Shown in pieces: positions 38,930 through 50,428 of a stretch of 64,000 nt of DNA (position 1 is its first letter; every line of letters starts with the position of its first letter). A program made the translations under genes and the position numbers. Below the pieces are notes generated by a model. That model had not been told where the DNA came from, did no database searches, and saw only the letters and a program-made list of their open reading frames with translations. Source of the stretch: Coenobita brevimanus (taxonomy: Eukaryota > Arthropoda > Malacostraca > Decapoda > Coenobitidae); contig CM064713.1 of assembly GCA_032717465.1 (NCBI GenBank), positions 15,368,065-15,432,064 on the forward strand, given 5' to 3'.

Positions 38930-38978
<49 letters not shown>
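38930..38978. repeat. (CT)n microsatellite
   Basis: Pure CT run. Confidence 0.9.
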
Positions 38979-38981
<3 letters not shown>

Positions 38982-41721
38982 AAGCGTTTGATAGTACAAG
39001 AAGATTAAGGAAATGATAAAAGAAGATATATCCCCAGGGTGTGGGAAACAAATGGAATGAGAGAATCACTATAGGAAGGGAAAGTCACGTACTGTACTGT
39101 AGGGATAAAGCGGAGCTGGTCATATAAAAGAGAAACAATTTTTACTGAATTTGGCAGAAAGCATCACAAAATTAAGAGTAGGCCACATGCAAGAGTCTTT
39201 CCACTATTGTAGTTATAACAACTCTTGTTTTTCATCAGTGTTGCTGTCGTCACTGCTGTTTATTATTAATTCTTCAGTAAGGTGTTCCCTTGCCATAACT
39301 ATGTTTCTGCAGCGAAAGTTGTTTTGTCTCCTTGGAATCCAATAATAAGATCTCTGAGATCTCTGCTATCCACTACAACTTTGCCTTTTATACAATAAAT
39401 TGAAGGGCTAGTTTATTTGTTCCTATGAAAAAGAAAATCCTGCAAACTACCTTCGTTTATATTAAGGGAACATACGTATTGGTCGCTTCCATTGATGCAC
39501 AAACATTTTCTAACAAAGGGTAGCCACTTATTTCGCTTAGGTCAGTGTAGCATTGTATCAGTCCTTGCCGTTTATACATGCATTACCACACGAATAAAGC
39601 AAACTGACATAAAAATTTCTTTATATAATGACAGATTAAACGAGAAAGAATATTTTGAACACTTCGGTGAGAGTGTTGCCACTGACAAAAATGTGAGCAT
39701 TTATTTGTCACGGTAAATCCTGTTTGCTTATTTATAGTTATTAAAGCATTCAGACCATTACTTGTTTAATAGAGGAACAGATTAAATATTTCGTGTTTTT
39801 GATGAACGGCTGAGTATTTTCTCCCCAAGGACACAAGAACGAAGTACGTAAAACTAAATACAGTATAATCCATCATCTGACGTCTGTTGCGATGACATCA
39901 TCGGTGGTCAAAATTAGCATCTGCAAATCACGTACACACTGTTCGTCCCCTTCGACCGTATTTTAAAACTTTTCCTTTCTTTTTAGAGGCATGGAAAGGA
40001 ATCCCTTCCATGAATCAGTATTTTTTTTTTTTTAATTCTTCTCTTTCTGAGCAGCTCGAAGGGCAAGCTTTTTCATTCGAACAGCCAAACTCATTGGAAC
40101 TTGATGGAATCATTTGCCTCGTTTCTTCCAAAATCCCTTCTCAATTTTGTGCGTTCTTTTGTAGGTTATTGTCTTATAAATATTTTAAATGTTAAGGAAA
40201 GTTGCTGTCAGGAAAAAATACATAATCAAATAAATTCGGTTTGGAGTTATTCTACTGTATTATAAAGTAATAGGAGTCTCTTTAAATGAGTCAGTTTAAC
40301 TTATCTTAATTCACCAATTCTTTATCCTCCTATCATAGCTAGTTCCCCTCAACTTGGCCAAATCTCTAAGAATACTTAGGTAGATATTGTTGGTATGACA
40401 GATGACATCGGGCTAGCTGTCTTGAGTAGGTTTGCGAAGGTCTATCCAAGCGTACAGGTGCAATTATTTACAAAGTGCAACTTGAACGAGCTGAAGGGTC
40501 TAACTGAGCAATGGCATATCTCCTCTCCCTGATAGGATTCAGAGATGCCAAAGATTATTAATTACAGTTACTTAAAAACAATGAATTACCTCACAAAACC
40601 TACAAGGAAAGTCCTACTTAATAAATAATCCCATTTTCAAATAAGAATGAGATGAAATATTAATTTTAGGTACATTAAGGTACGGTATAATATCCCATTT
40701 TCCACGTCAGCACAAAACACAGGCACAGTCAGGTACAGTGGAGACTTCTTAAGTATATATACACGTACAGTATTTACAGTATAGTTGTCCACCAAAGTGA
40801 AAAGCAATAGCATTTAAATTATTAATAATAGGGATTAGTAACCTGAAACTAAAGCGAATCCCTGGGTAAATAAACTGCTTGAATTAGCAATTATCATTCT
40901 CTGGAATTTTCCTCTGCTTTCAACAGGGACAACTATTTCGATCTTGCACATTATACTGCTACCCACAAGATACCTTGGTCTGGGGAAAAATAGTTCCACT
41001 GTAATACTTAACAAAGAATAAACAACAATACTTCACAGATGCAAAAATACAAAAATCACCACAGTGTTAAAAAACAACAGCCACCTCCATACAAGACAAA
41101 GAAACACAGTAATATCACAGCCATGCAGCAGTTGGGAAGAGAAAGGTAACAGCTGAAACAGAAGTGGTAAATGTATAAGCTTACTAAGCAATATATGACG
41201 TACAGTACATACAGTAACCCGAAGTACAATACGTACAGTAACCCATTGATTATCCGGCGTAATAGAGCCAAAGACCTGGTGCATACTGTCAAAGTCCTCC
41301 TAGCCTCTTCATTACGAGAACGTACATGCATACGTTATAACAAAACTCCCAAAAACTGCACTACAAGAAAAATAACAGTTTCTATACTTTTAAAATGACC
41401 AAAAAAACTACAACAGTGTATCAATAATATTATCATTACCAACACTTATCTAGAATAACACTAGAAAATTGTATTGTGGACCAAATTCTAAAATAACAAA
41501 GATTATTTTCATTATCAGTCTCAAAAGTACTTAAAAATAGCTCTAGAAGACAATTAATTGCTTAATACTGCTATCACAGGTTCACTGACTACAACAGTTT
41601 AACTGCTGTACTACGAGTCATCGGACAGAGTTAATATAGTCAACTTACCCAGACTCAGATCTGGACACCACTCTGTCCTCTAGACTTACCAACTTTCTAG
41701 AGTTACCAACTTTCACTTGGG
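38979..41721. other. Unassigned AT-rich DNA
   Basis: About 2.7 kb without recognisable coding frames, transposon ends or tandem repeats. It is the longest featureless stretch together with 54.6-57.6 kb, and could hold introns or regulatory DNA of an unseen gene. Confidence 0.4.
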
Positions 41722-41940
41722 TTGGGTGAAAAAGCAGATGACACATGCCCTGATTGTGGAAAGGTATCACACAACATAACACTCACAACCGAACACTGGA
41801 CAGCAGGCAACACACTAAGATGTAGGCACAACATCAGCAGTGCAAGGAACCTGTGGGACAACCCCACTGGGGAAGATACGTATCTGCAGTTGAAAGGTCT
41901 GCTGGTTAGGCAGGGCCGTGGTCCTCTTTTTGTTTCCTAG
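41722..41940 (+). pseudogene. Fossil LINE RT C-terminal tail
   Basis: A 72-residue frame with C-P-D-C-G, then T-T-E-H, then L-W-D-N-P and L-Q-L-K-G-L-L. This order is typical of the zinc-like C-terminal tail of Jockey/I-type ORF2 proteins (C-x-x-C ... H-x-x-x-x-C ... L-W-x-x-P). No polymerase core is visible upstream, so it is an isolated remnant. Confidence 0.5.
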
Positions 41941-41952
41941 TACTAAGTATTG

Positions 41953-42356
41953 TTATTTCATTTTTTTTTTTAATAGAAACTTTCTTGTAAGCTGAGTACA
42001 GTCACACTCTGCGGTGGTTTCATCCTGTTTTAACTGCAGCATGTTCTTTTCCATGGCTGTTGTCTGTTCAAGGAAGTCTCTTTTCGTCTGGGCAGTTACC
42101 CTGTCCTCAGAATTTTTGAATTTTAATTGTTTGCTCCTAGGTAGGCATTCCCTCTTCATTTGGGGTCCTAGGGAAAGAGCATGTGGCGCCATCTCTCCAA
42201 TGGTGTCAAGAGGAAATGATGGCCCAGCCTGTGATGGTTCTTGAAAAGTATTGCTCTGGGATAATACAATCATCAATTTTATGAAAGTTTTCTGTCTCCA
42301 CAGCAAACTGAGCTGCATTTCCTTCCTGCTGCTGTTGTGCTGCAAATACAAAAATA
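41953..42356 (-). other. Unrecognised coding-like frame next to gypsy LTR
   Basis: A minus-strand frame of about 130 codons with charged, glutamine-rich helical sequence (for example T-T-A-M-E-K-N-M-L-Q-L-K). A neighbouring minus frame (42206-42520) contains A-A-Q-Q-Q-Q-E-G-N-A. It could be the C-terminal part of a Myb/SANT-like or transposon-derived DNA-binding protein, or a host exon. It directly abuts the 3' LTR at 42365. I do not recognise the family. Confidence 0.3.
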
Positions 42357-42364
42357 ATTCGTAC

Positions 42365-43044
42365 TGTTACATCCCCATTCCACACTGTCACAGTCTCCAA
42401 CAGCAGTAGTCCAGTATACGAGTTGCCTAATGAGCTGTTTTTCCTACAGGCAGCCTTTTGGTGTACAATGCACAGAACCAGCTCAGGCGTTGTAAATAAA
42501 CACTGGCTTCCTAAGTTCACTGTCTTTATTTTCCAGATAATTACACTTAATGCTTGCCAACTTCACTTCACTGTTTTCACAAGCACCAGAGCTATACAAT
42601 CTTCACTGCACTGAACTGACACTGTACCACACTTAAACTGAACTGAAAACTGGCTGAAGCTGCTCTAGTCTCTTCCCTATCCTTATATAAGCTCCCTATG
42701 TACTAGATTCATCTATTACTTCTCCACAGTTCTCGTGCATTCTCGAGGGAGCAACGGTTACAACAGTTACCAACTCAGAGACATCCAAAACATGCCAGAG
42801 TTTACTCACATTGCATAACACTCTAAATGCTTTAGCATACAAACTGCGTGAAATTACATAATTTAACAAACAATCACGTAAATACAACATCATAGAGAAA
42901 AGGGGCACAAAAATTAATATACAACTTACAAAATACCTCCACTCACAAATGGCAGGCTAACTGGTAACTCTGACATGTAGCGGAACTACGAGAAACATCG
43001 GGAAATCTCGAGCACAATGTAGCTAGCAATCCAGCTTTTCAACA
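42365..43044 (-). repeat. 3' LTR of second gypsy element
   Basis: Collinear with 49350-50038, with scattered substitutions and small gaps. Contains a TATATAA box (42692) on the plus strand, inside an imperfectly conserved stretch. Confidence 0.92.
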
Positions 43045-43067
43045 CTACCCCCTCCCTAATCCTTTTG
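43045..43067 (-). promoter_or_regulatory. Polypurine tract of second gypsy element
   Basis: On the minus strand, AAAAGGATTAGGGAGGGGG immediately precedes the 3' LTR; the expected plus-strand primer. Confidence 0.75.
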
Positions 43068-43507
43068 AAAAAATTATGCATTGTATACAAACATAACCCT
43101 TAATCCAAACTAAACATTTAATTATACACAAAATAGTCCTTCAACTTATCAGGGCTTCTCCAATGCTGCTTCTGACAATATCCCTGCTCCTCCACACAGC
43201 CCACTTCTCCTGGTATGTCTTTGTCCTATTCTTGATTCAATTCTTTCCTCGGAAAACTGTCACTGTCCTCTTGTACTTCAGCTCCATGGTCCTTCTCAAC
43301 ATCCTTGGCTGCGAGCGATTATGATTCCCCAGAGACGTCCCAGCTGTACTGTCCTGGCCTATGGCACTACCACAGACAGTTCACATGTACCACCTTTGGG
43401 CAAGACTTCCTGCCTCCCTGAATCCGGTACGTTATGTCTGATAGGCGGTCCAACACAGTGTAAGGCCCAACCAACGGGCTCTGCAGTTTCAATGACTGTC
43501 TCTTCAT
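43068..43507 (-). other. Element 2 sequence between integrase and polypurine tract
   Basis: No supported domain. Probably the integrase C-terminal region and untranslated sequence in decayed form. Confidence 0.4.
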
Positions 43508-44532
43508 TCACTTAGGATTGTATAACCAAATTTTGTCACCATCCTTGAAGCTCACCTCACTTGCCTTGGCATTATACTTGCACTTCATCACCTCTCCTGA
43601 AAACTTAAGGGCTCCTCGCCCTTGATGATGTACCTCAACCAGCCTTTCCTGAAGATTTTGCATAGCTGGAGGTGTCTTTAGGCAGCTCTTCACCAGGTGG
43701 TCTTCCCGTTAACAAGTCAACAGGTAAATGTAACTTGTGGCCCAACATCAGTTTTGCAAGGGTGTAGCCGGTAGACTCATAGGATGCAGACCGATGTGCC
43801 ATCAGCAATGCAGGTAATTTCTGGTCCCATTCTGTTTGTCTCTACTCAATACTTGGCCAATTCTTGTTGCAGGGTCCAGTTGAATTTCTCTACCATCCCA
43901 TCCGACTGTGGCCTTAGTGGGGTCGTCCTAGTCTTCTTGATCCCCAGTAACTTGCAGCACTCATGGAACACAGCAGACTCGAAGTTTAAACCCTGGTCTG
44001 AATGTAGCTCTTATAGCATCCCAAAACGACAGAAAAACTGGTCAACCAACACCTGAGCAACAGTCGCAGTCTCTTGATCAGGAATAGCATTGGCTTCTTC
44101 TCTCTTTGTGAAGTAGTCCATGGCGACACAAATATATCAGTTTCCTCTTTCAGTGAGTGGCAGAGGTCCAGCAATGTCCATTGCGACTCTTTCCATCAGT
44201 GCATGCACTTGATACAGCTGAAGAGGGCCACAACCACATTTCTTCGGTCCCTTCTCGACACAGCATACATCACAGGCCGGACACCACTCTTCAACATCCA
44301 GCCACATACCAGTCCAGTAGAACCTCTGTCGCAGTTGACTTAGAGTTTTCTTCACTCCCAGGTGCCCACTAGTGATCTGGTTATAGGACTCATCCAAGAT
44401 CTTGGACCTCATCTTCTTCGGAACCACTAGTTGCCAATACTTACTGAGGCCATCGGGTGTCTTCTGCTGATGCTCCAGTAGCCCACTGTTCAAACAAAGA
44501 AGGTCCCGCTGACTCCAGTAGCTCTTAGTCAC
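43508..44532 (-). pseudogene. Gypsy integrase, decayed
   Basis: The zinc domain reads G-H-L-G-V-K-K-T-L, F-Y-W-T-G-M and C-P-A-C-D-V-C. The core has the first aspartate in A-M-D-I-A-G-P-L-P, a second in S-D-Q-G and the glutamate in S-D-G-M-V-E-K-F-N, but these lie in different frames. The C-terminal D-G-D-K-I-W-L-Y-N end is at about 43510-43560. The family is clear, but frame breaks near 44137-44174 and stops make it non-functional. Confidence 0.85.
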
Positions 44533-45085
44533 ATGGCTGAACCTGGAAACCTTCCCAAGATGATCGAACTGTCCTCTGCTGCAGCCACTGCAGCACTGGT
44601 TGTAAATCTGTATCTTCTATCTGCATCCTCGTCAGGTCTTCTTCTTCTGATGCTGGTCCTGTCACTGCAGTTCGGCTGCATTTCTTATTATAATCTTTTT
44701 TACTACGCTGCCGGCACTCCGGGTCACAAGGCCAACGTCTCAGGCTGTCATCATTGCCATGTACCCACCCAGGACGGTGCTGCAATGCATAGTTGTGCTG
44801 GTCCAGCTTCCCAAGCCAGTGTGCAAGTTGTCCTTCCAGATTCTTTAATGTCTTCAGGCACTTGAGTGCTGCATGGCCCATCCTGATGATGAAGTAGGAC
44901 CCATACAGGTAGGGATGGAAGAAATCAAGGCTCTCCATCACTACCAAGAGCTCCTTACGGGTCACACAGTAGGTCTGCTTCAGTGAGCTGAGCTTCTTGG
45001 TGTAATATGCCACCATTTACTCCTTGTCATCCTTCTTCTGCGAAGGACTGCACCAACACCATGGTCACTAGTATCACAGTCCAGA
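44525..45085 (-). pseudogene. Gypsy RNase H, decayed
   Basis: Contains I-L-D-C-D-T-S-D-H-G-V-G-A-V-L at the start (about 45080), Y-Y-T-K-K-L, T-R-K-E-L-L-V-V and H-R-P-G-W-V-H-G-N-D-D-S-L-R-R. The position of the histidine preceding a usual aspartate has changed (R-M-G-H-A in place of the common T-D-H). Confidence 0.82.
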
Positions 45086-45547
45086 ATGAATGGCTGACTG
45101 ATCTGGGTACGACAATACTGGAGAGCTTGCCAACACATGCTTGAGTTCTTCAAAGGCCTTCTGAGTCATTGCAGTCCATGTAAACTTCTGCCTCTTCCCC
45201 ATCAATTTGTGTAGAGGTGCAGCTATCGTTGCAAAGTCCTTGACAAAACGCTGATAGTAGGTACACTAAACCAGGGAACTCCATAGCTACTTCACACAAA
45301 ATGGAACTGCCAAGTTTTCCACAGTTGCCACCTTCTCTGGATCAGTACAGACGCCGCCCTCACCTACAATGAATCCCACATACTTGACTTCCCTCTGAAA
45401 CAAGTAGCACTTCTTGGGGTTCAGCTTGAGGTGTGCTGCTTGGATCCTGTTGAACACCTCCAACAGCTTCTCCAATTCCTGGTCGAAAGTCCAGTAAGAT
45501 CTTGGATCTAATGAATAACAGGCACCAAAAAACACTCGTTAGATGCA
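45086..45547 (-). pseudogene. Gypsy RT, part after the catalytic box
   Basis: Residues such as F-D-Q-E-L-E-K-L-L-E-V-F-N-R-I-Q and L-N-P-K-K-C-Y-L-F, then V-K-Y-V-G-F-I-V, are the RT thumb/connection. It is separated from the catalytic box by a ~720-bp foreign segment. Confidence 0.85.
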
Positions 45548-46270
45548 TATACATAAACATATAGGGAAAATTATAGTAAGTAAAAAAAATTTGACCGAAC
45601 CTCTATTTTGACTCTATATTCACTCATAATGTAAGTTATTGGCGTTAAGTCATCATACATAGTGATATAAATACAAAATAAAGAAGAAATAATGTGGACA
45701 ACTCACCTGTGAGTGATGAAGGAGGTGCGTGGGTAAGACAGAAGATGGTATTCGAGGTGGGAAGGGAGGCTACTGGCTGCTCCTCCTCCTCCTCACCTAC
45801 ACCACCACCCTCCTCCTTCCTCTTGCTCTCCCCTGCCTCTCCCGATGCCTCCCCGAGTTTTGTTATCTTTTCTTCCGCGTTCTTTTCCTTCCCAACAAAT
45901 CCAGAAAAGTCATCAGGAATGTCACCAAGAAGATTCTCTATGTTCTCATCATCATCACTCACAGTCTCTTGTCCTTCGTTTCCATCGAGATTTGCCACAA
46001 CTTCCCGAAGCTCACGGCGTTTGTTTAAATATTCGGTAATAACTGTTTGCCTTCTTTCATTCACATTCTTTGCATAGGTTTCACTGAGCTCCTGGTTTAG
46101 TTTCTGGAGCAAACGATGTCACACACTCAGCCAAGGTGGCGGCAGATTTGAACCGTGTGGCTGGAATTTTTTTCATTAGATTCGAAACTTCCTCGTTAAA
46201 TACAAAATTGGGTAGAAGTCAAGTAGTGTCGTTAGACGCGAATTCGTTAGATGTGAACTCGTTAGATGCG
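45548..46270. other. Foreign segment inserted in gypsy RT
   Basis: Interrupts the RT between 'VIVFG' and 'TFDQELEK'. A 13-bp direct repeat ACTCGTTAGATGC occurs at 45535-45547 and 46258-46270, compatible with a target duplication. The right end also holds extra CGTTAGATG/CGTTAGACG copies, so the boundary is not certain. Contains an exon-like ORF. Confidence 0.6.
45645..46115 (-). other. Exon-like acidic ORF inside gypsy RT
   Basis: A minus-strand frame of about 155 codons. The first half is a charged helix (L-N-Q-E-L-S-E-T-Y, then R-R-E-L-R-E-V-V-A-N-L), followed by an acidic stretch (S-D-D-D-E-N-I-E-N-L-L-G-D) and a glutamate/glycine-rich tail. At about 45708 the minus strand reads CTCACAG followed by GTGAGT, a strong splice-donor match, after which the frame turns hydrophobic and ends. 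This suggests a piece of a host gene, exon plus intron start, moved into the element. The family is not recognised, and there is no ATG at the frame's start (it opens after a stop at about 46119). Confidence 0.42.
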
Positions 46271-47120
46271 AGATCACACTGTCCACCCAAACACAATTAC
46301 ATCATTCAGATAGACGAGAGCTGCCTGCCAGTACAGGCCTTCAAGTATGCAATCCATGAGATGCTCAAAAGTAGCTGGGGAATTGCATAGGCCAAATTGC
46401 ATCAGTTTAAACTGCCATAAACCCCTCCCATATGAAAAGGCTATTTTTTCCTAGTCCTCTGCTACCTTGACCTGATGATATCCTGCCTTCATATCTAGGG
46501 TGGAGAACCACTTGGCACCGGACAAAGTATCCAGGGTGTCATCAGTTCTTGGCAAAGGGTATGCATCCTTCACTGTCACTTCATTCAGGGATTGATAATC
46601 CACACAACACCTTACTGAGCCATCCTTTTTCCCTACCAAAACCACTGATGATGCCCAAGGACTACGAACTTTGTATCACTCCTTGACTTTGGAGACTCTT
46701 CATCACCTTCTCCATTTCTTGCTGTTGGGCTGGCGCCATCCTCCACTCTGGCTGTTTAATTGGGCAGTGGTCCCCGGTGTCTATGCAATGCTCCACCAGA
46801 CCAGTACACCCAATGTCTAGGTCTCCGGTGGAGAAGACATCAGCAAACTTTGTCAGCAGCTGCCTCAACTTCAGCACTTGTGAGCCATCCAGACACTGGC
46901 AACTCCTTGAAATTAGGTCTTGTAAGTGGTCTGGCAGATACCCATTTTCTTTTACTATACTCCTATTACAGGCCTTCCTCTGATCCCATTCAGGTCCACC
47001 ACCTAGTACAATCTCAGAATTTCTCCCTTGTTGATTATTCTGCGGCTCATGGGAGAAACTGGCCACCACAACCGGCACTTCACCTTCACCTGTTTCCACC
47101 AAAGTTCTCCCCACCATCAC
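46271..47120 (-). pseudogene. Gypsy RT, N-terminal part and linker
   Basis: From right to left: a pre-RT region (F-A-D-V-F-S, H-C-I-D-T-G, P-I-K-Q-P), then K-K-D-G-S-V-R-C-C-V-D-Y-Q-S-L-N, the catalytic region F-S-T-L-D-M-K-A-G-Y-H-Q, and Y-L-N-D-V-I-V-F-G near 46290-46315. The catalytic box is YLND in place of YLDD. Frame breaks at about 46450 and 46650. Confidence 0.85.
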
Positions 47121-47138
47121 TCTGGCCTTTGTTTTGCA

Positions 47139-47600
47139 CTATACATCAGGCTCCACTACCCCTGAACAGCTGTCAAAAGAGTCCCTCACCTTGCACTGGA
47201 GCAGTAGTTCTGATTTTGAGGGTATCACCGTAGTGTGGAGTGCCCTCACCTCACCACCAGAACTGGTACATCTCCCTGCCGTGACAGGAACCGACGTTCC
47301 TCGAACCTTCAACTTCGTGGGGCAGAGGTCCAGCTCATATCCCATAGACATCAGTCACTTCAGACCAAGAAGGCAATGATCCTCCATGTGGCCATGTAGA
47401 CTAGGAGAGTTGCCTCTTGCCCTGCCACTTCAGTACAGACATCCAGGGGTCTCCTCAGTTCAGTGCGGTGCCCAATTATGCCACACAGTTGTTCTGATGA
47501 CTCAGGCAGATACCGATGGTGTAATACATTAAGCCTCACAAAAGTCTGCCCTGAGGCTGAATCAGTCACCAGGGAACACTTCTTTCTGTCTATTCTTCCA
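47139..47600 (-). pseudogene. Probable gypsy protease region
   Basis: Lies between Gag zinc knuckles and RT. It contains V-T-D-S-A-S-G-Q-T-F where a D-S/T-G motif is expected, followed by frames with D-L-C-P-T-K-L and L-L-L-Q-C-K-V. Position supports protease; sequence support is weak. Confidence 0.45.
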
Positions 47601-47700
47601 TCTACTCACAAACTGTTGATCGCAATTCTCTTGCATCTCCTCAGTTGTGGGGCTACTTGGAAAAAGCCAGCAGGTGGTTACCCCTTAACACCAGCCTCCA

Positions 47701-48210
47701 CTAGTTTTCTGCTTCTTTCTGGTCTTCTGCAACCTTCTTCTTATCCTCTTTCTTCTTTGGACACTCAGAACTGAAGTGTCCCACATCAATACATGTCCAA
47801 CATGCTTTTGTTACAGTTGTAGATTTATTTGCACTGCTCCATTCTTGCTCCTTCATCCATTTGTAACAATCGTCATTCTTGTATCCCGGCTTCCCGCAGA
47901 ACCAGCAACCTCCTCCAGTCATTTCCTGTCCTCTTCCACTTGTAGCAGTCCTCTTTCCGATGTCCTGGCTTTTCACAGTACCAGCAACTTCCTTCAAATT
48001 TTTCTGCTTCACATACCTGCCCTTTCTTGCCTTGAATCCTGCATTATGACCTGCCTGAAGAGTGAATGTACTGGACCTGACACAGGACTCAAATTCTAGA
48101 GCCCTGGCTAGTGCTTCTTGCATGCTTCTGGGTTGTGCCTGCTTCGCTTGCAATTTCAACTCTGCAGTATCAAGAGCAGTGATGAACTGGCCCCTCAGAA
48201 GAATAGCCAA
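47701..48210 (-). pseudogene. Gypsy Gag nucleocapsid
   Basis: Two zinc knuckles are visible. CWTCIDVGHFSSEC is intact (C-x2-C-x4-H-x4-C). The other, CWFCGKPGYKNDDC, has tyrosine at the histidine position. Basic linker and lysine/glutamate-rich C-terminus. Confidence 0.78.
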
Positions 48211-49015
48211 CAGGTTAGGTGCTGCTCCAGGGTACGAATTGTATGCCGTACTCTCCAGGTTATGAGCAAGCTGCTGCAGGGATTAGTCTCGAGCTCATAC
48301 GCAGCTCTGGAATCTTGCTCTGTAAACCTCAGTCTGGTACAAGGTTCCATATCTGCATTCCAGCACTTCTCCCAAGGACTGTTCCTCTCCTTTACTGACA
48401 TCTGCCCAGAATTTCCATTGCAGCACCCTTAAGACCAGTAGCAAGTTGCACTGCTCTCTTCCTATCATCCCAGCCATTCTCATCAGCAAGTAGCTCAAAC
48501 TGTGCACGGTAAGCTTCCCAAGATACTCTACGATCAAATTCCTGAGGTTTCTTTTTATTTGGACCTCCATTATAGCCATGCACTTCATTGGTTTGGGGCC
48601 TATAAACTGGGGCATCATAATTAAGTCCAGGACTTAAAACTTCTGCATTCTGATTATTGTACCCTGTAATGCTACCTTTAGATGTTTGGGATCCGTCAAG
48701 ATCCATCATACACTGTCCAATCTTTTCATGTACTCCTTGTACACTAATTTGAGGTTCAGCAGTCTCAATTCCCTTACAGATTATCTTCCAGTGGCCGTCT
48801 ACATGCTTCAACTGGTCATCTACATGGTGTCTGCACTCTGTCATTCTTCCCTTACTAATCTTCAGCTGATTGTATACATGTTGTCTGTACTCCCTCACAT
48901 AAATGCTTACCTCATACTTCTGCTGCTTTGTCTTGGCATGTACTCTTTTCTTAAATTGTTGCTGTTCTTCCATCATTTCCCCCATGAAAGCATCTAGCTG
49001 CTCTTGCATTCTCAA
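48211..49015 (-). pseudogene. Gypsy Gag capsid region
   Basis: Contains E-F-D-R-R-V-S-W-E-A-Y-R-A-Q-F-E-L-L-A and R-A-V-Q-L-A-T-G-L-K-G-A-A-M-E-I-L, typical of gypsy Gag capsids. It is split over two frames near 48392-48430. Upstream is a charged helical region. Confidence 0.75.
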
Positions 49016-49297
49016 TTGTAATTCCCTTTGTTGCTCCTATAATGCCCCTTGGAGCTGTTCATATCGTTCTTTCTGTTCTTCACTTTGTGCCTCCAGTTGT
49101 TCACTCTGTGCTTGCAATTGTTCTTTGATTTCTTTCTGTCCTTCATTTTGTGCCTGTAATTGTTCTTTGATTTCTTTCTGTCCTTCATTCTGTGTGTGTA
49201 GTTGTACACTTTGTGCTTGCAATAGCTTCATGATTGCTGCCAATGACACCTCATTGTGCCTAGCCTGGTTTTTTGTCTGTACATCTTCTGCCTCCAT
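49012..49297 (-). pseudogene. Gypsy Gag N-terminal glutamine-rich coiled coil
   Basis: Tandem 17-residue repeats of the type Q-N-E-G-Q-K-E-I-K-E-Q-L-Q-A form a predicted coiled coil. The start M-E-A-E-D-V-Q lies 53 bp from the LTR, about 35 bp from the primer site. Confidence 0.65.
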
Positions 49298-49331
49298 GTT
49301 GAAAGTTTGACTTGCTGCAGCACTTAATGAT

Positions 49332-49349
49332 CCACACTCCTGACACCAC
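49332..49349 (-). promoter_or_regulatory. Primer binding site (tRNA-Leu type)
   Basis: Minus strand TGGTGTCAGGAGTGTGG directly inside the 5' LTR, the classic complement of a tRNA-Leu 3' end. Confidence 0.8.
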
Positions 49350-50038
49350 TGTTACTCCCTGTCCTACACTGGCACAGGCTCAAACAGTAGTAGTTTAGTA
49401 CAGGAAGGACATTGCTTGTTCTTCCTAGAGGCAGCCTTTCGGGGTACAGTACACAGGATCAGCTCAGGCATCGTAAATATACATTGGCTTCTTAAGGTCA
49501 CTGTTTTTATTTTCCAGATAATTACACTTAATGCTTGCCAACTTCACTTCACTGTTTTCACAAGTACTAGAGGTATACAATCTTCACTGCACTGAACTGA
49601 TGCTAAACCACACTCAAACTGAACTGAAAACTGGCTGAAGCTGCTCTAGTCTCTTCCCCATCCTAATAATTATATGAGCTCTGTATGTACCAGAATCATC
49701 TATTACTTCACCACATTTCTCGTGCATTCTAGAGGGAGCAACGGTGACAACAGTTACCAACTCAGAGACATCCAAAACATACAAAAGTTTATTTATACTG
49801 TATAACACTCTAAATGCTTCAGCATACAAATGCTTCAGCATACAAACTGAGATAAAATTACATAATTTAATAAACAATGACAAAACATTATAGAGAAAAA
49901 AGCAAAAAATTAATGTACAGCTTACTTTACCTCTACTCACAAATAGTAGGGTAACTGGCAACTCTGATGCATAGTGGAACTACAAGAAACATCGGGAATT
50001 CTCGAGCACAATCTAGCTAGCCATCCAGTTTCTCAACA
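49350..50038 (-). repeat. 5' LTR of second gypsy element
   Basis: 689 bp, collinear with 42365-43044. Contains a small internal duplication 'aatgcttcagcatacaa' (49813-49845) absent from the 3' LTR. Confidence 0.92.
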
Positions 50039-50384
50039 TTACAGTACATATTTAGCCATCATCATAATCATCATCTACTGATGCACTGATAGAATTGGAC
50101 GATAAGCAGACGTTAATACTGCAGTACTTGAACACACAGCAGATTTCTTCACAGTACAGTATAAGAATGAGTGATTTCCTTTAACCAGTGGATTGTGCAA
50201 TTACCTTTTTTTTTTTTATCAGACCCCATGGTACGCAAAAAATGAAAAAAAAAAAAGTTTTTGTTTATTATAAACTTGAACAAAAATGGCTAGGACATCA
50301 TGTGGTGAAGAAAAGATAACCTCTCTCTCTCCGTGTTTGCTTTGGGCCATGTGTAAGTTTGCTTAGGGGAGTAGTGAAAAAATG

Positions 50385-50386
<2 letters not shown>
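50039..50386. other. Unassigned non-coding DNA
   Basis: Short T and A runs, nothing recognised. Confidence 0.4.

Positions 50387-50426
<40 letters not shown>
50387..50426. repeat. (TA)n microsatellite
   Basis: TA run abutting the solo LTR. Confidence 0.9.

Positions 50427-50428
<2 letters not shown>

Larger units (their letters stand above)
42365..50038 (-). mobile_element. Second Ty3/gypsy LTR retrotransposon, decayed
   Basis: 7.67 kb with 680- and 689-bp LTRs (42365-43044, 49350-50038), both TGTTAC...CAACA on the plus strand. A tRNA-Leu-type primer site and a polypurine tract are present. Gag, protease, RT, RNase H and integrase remnants occur in order on the minus strand, with many frame breaks and stops. 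A foreign segment interrupts the RT (about 45548-46270). Flanks GTAC and TTAC could be a mutated target duplication. No env is seen. Confidence 0.92.
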
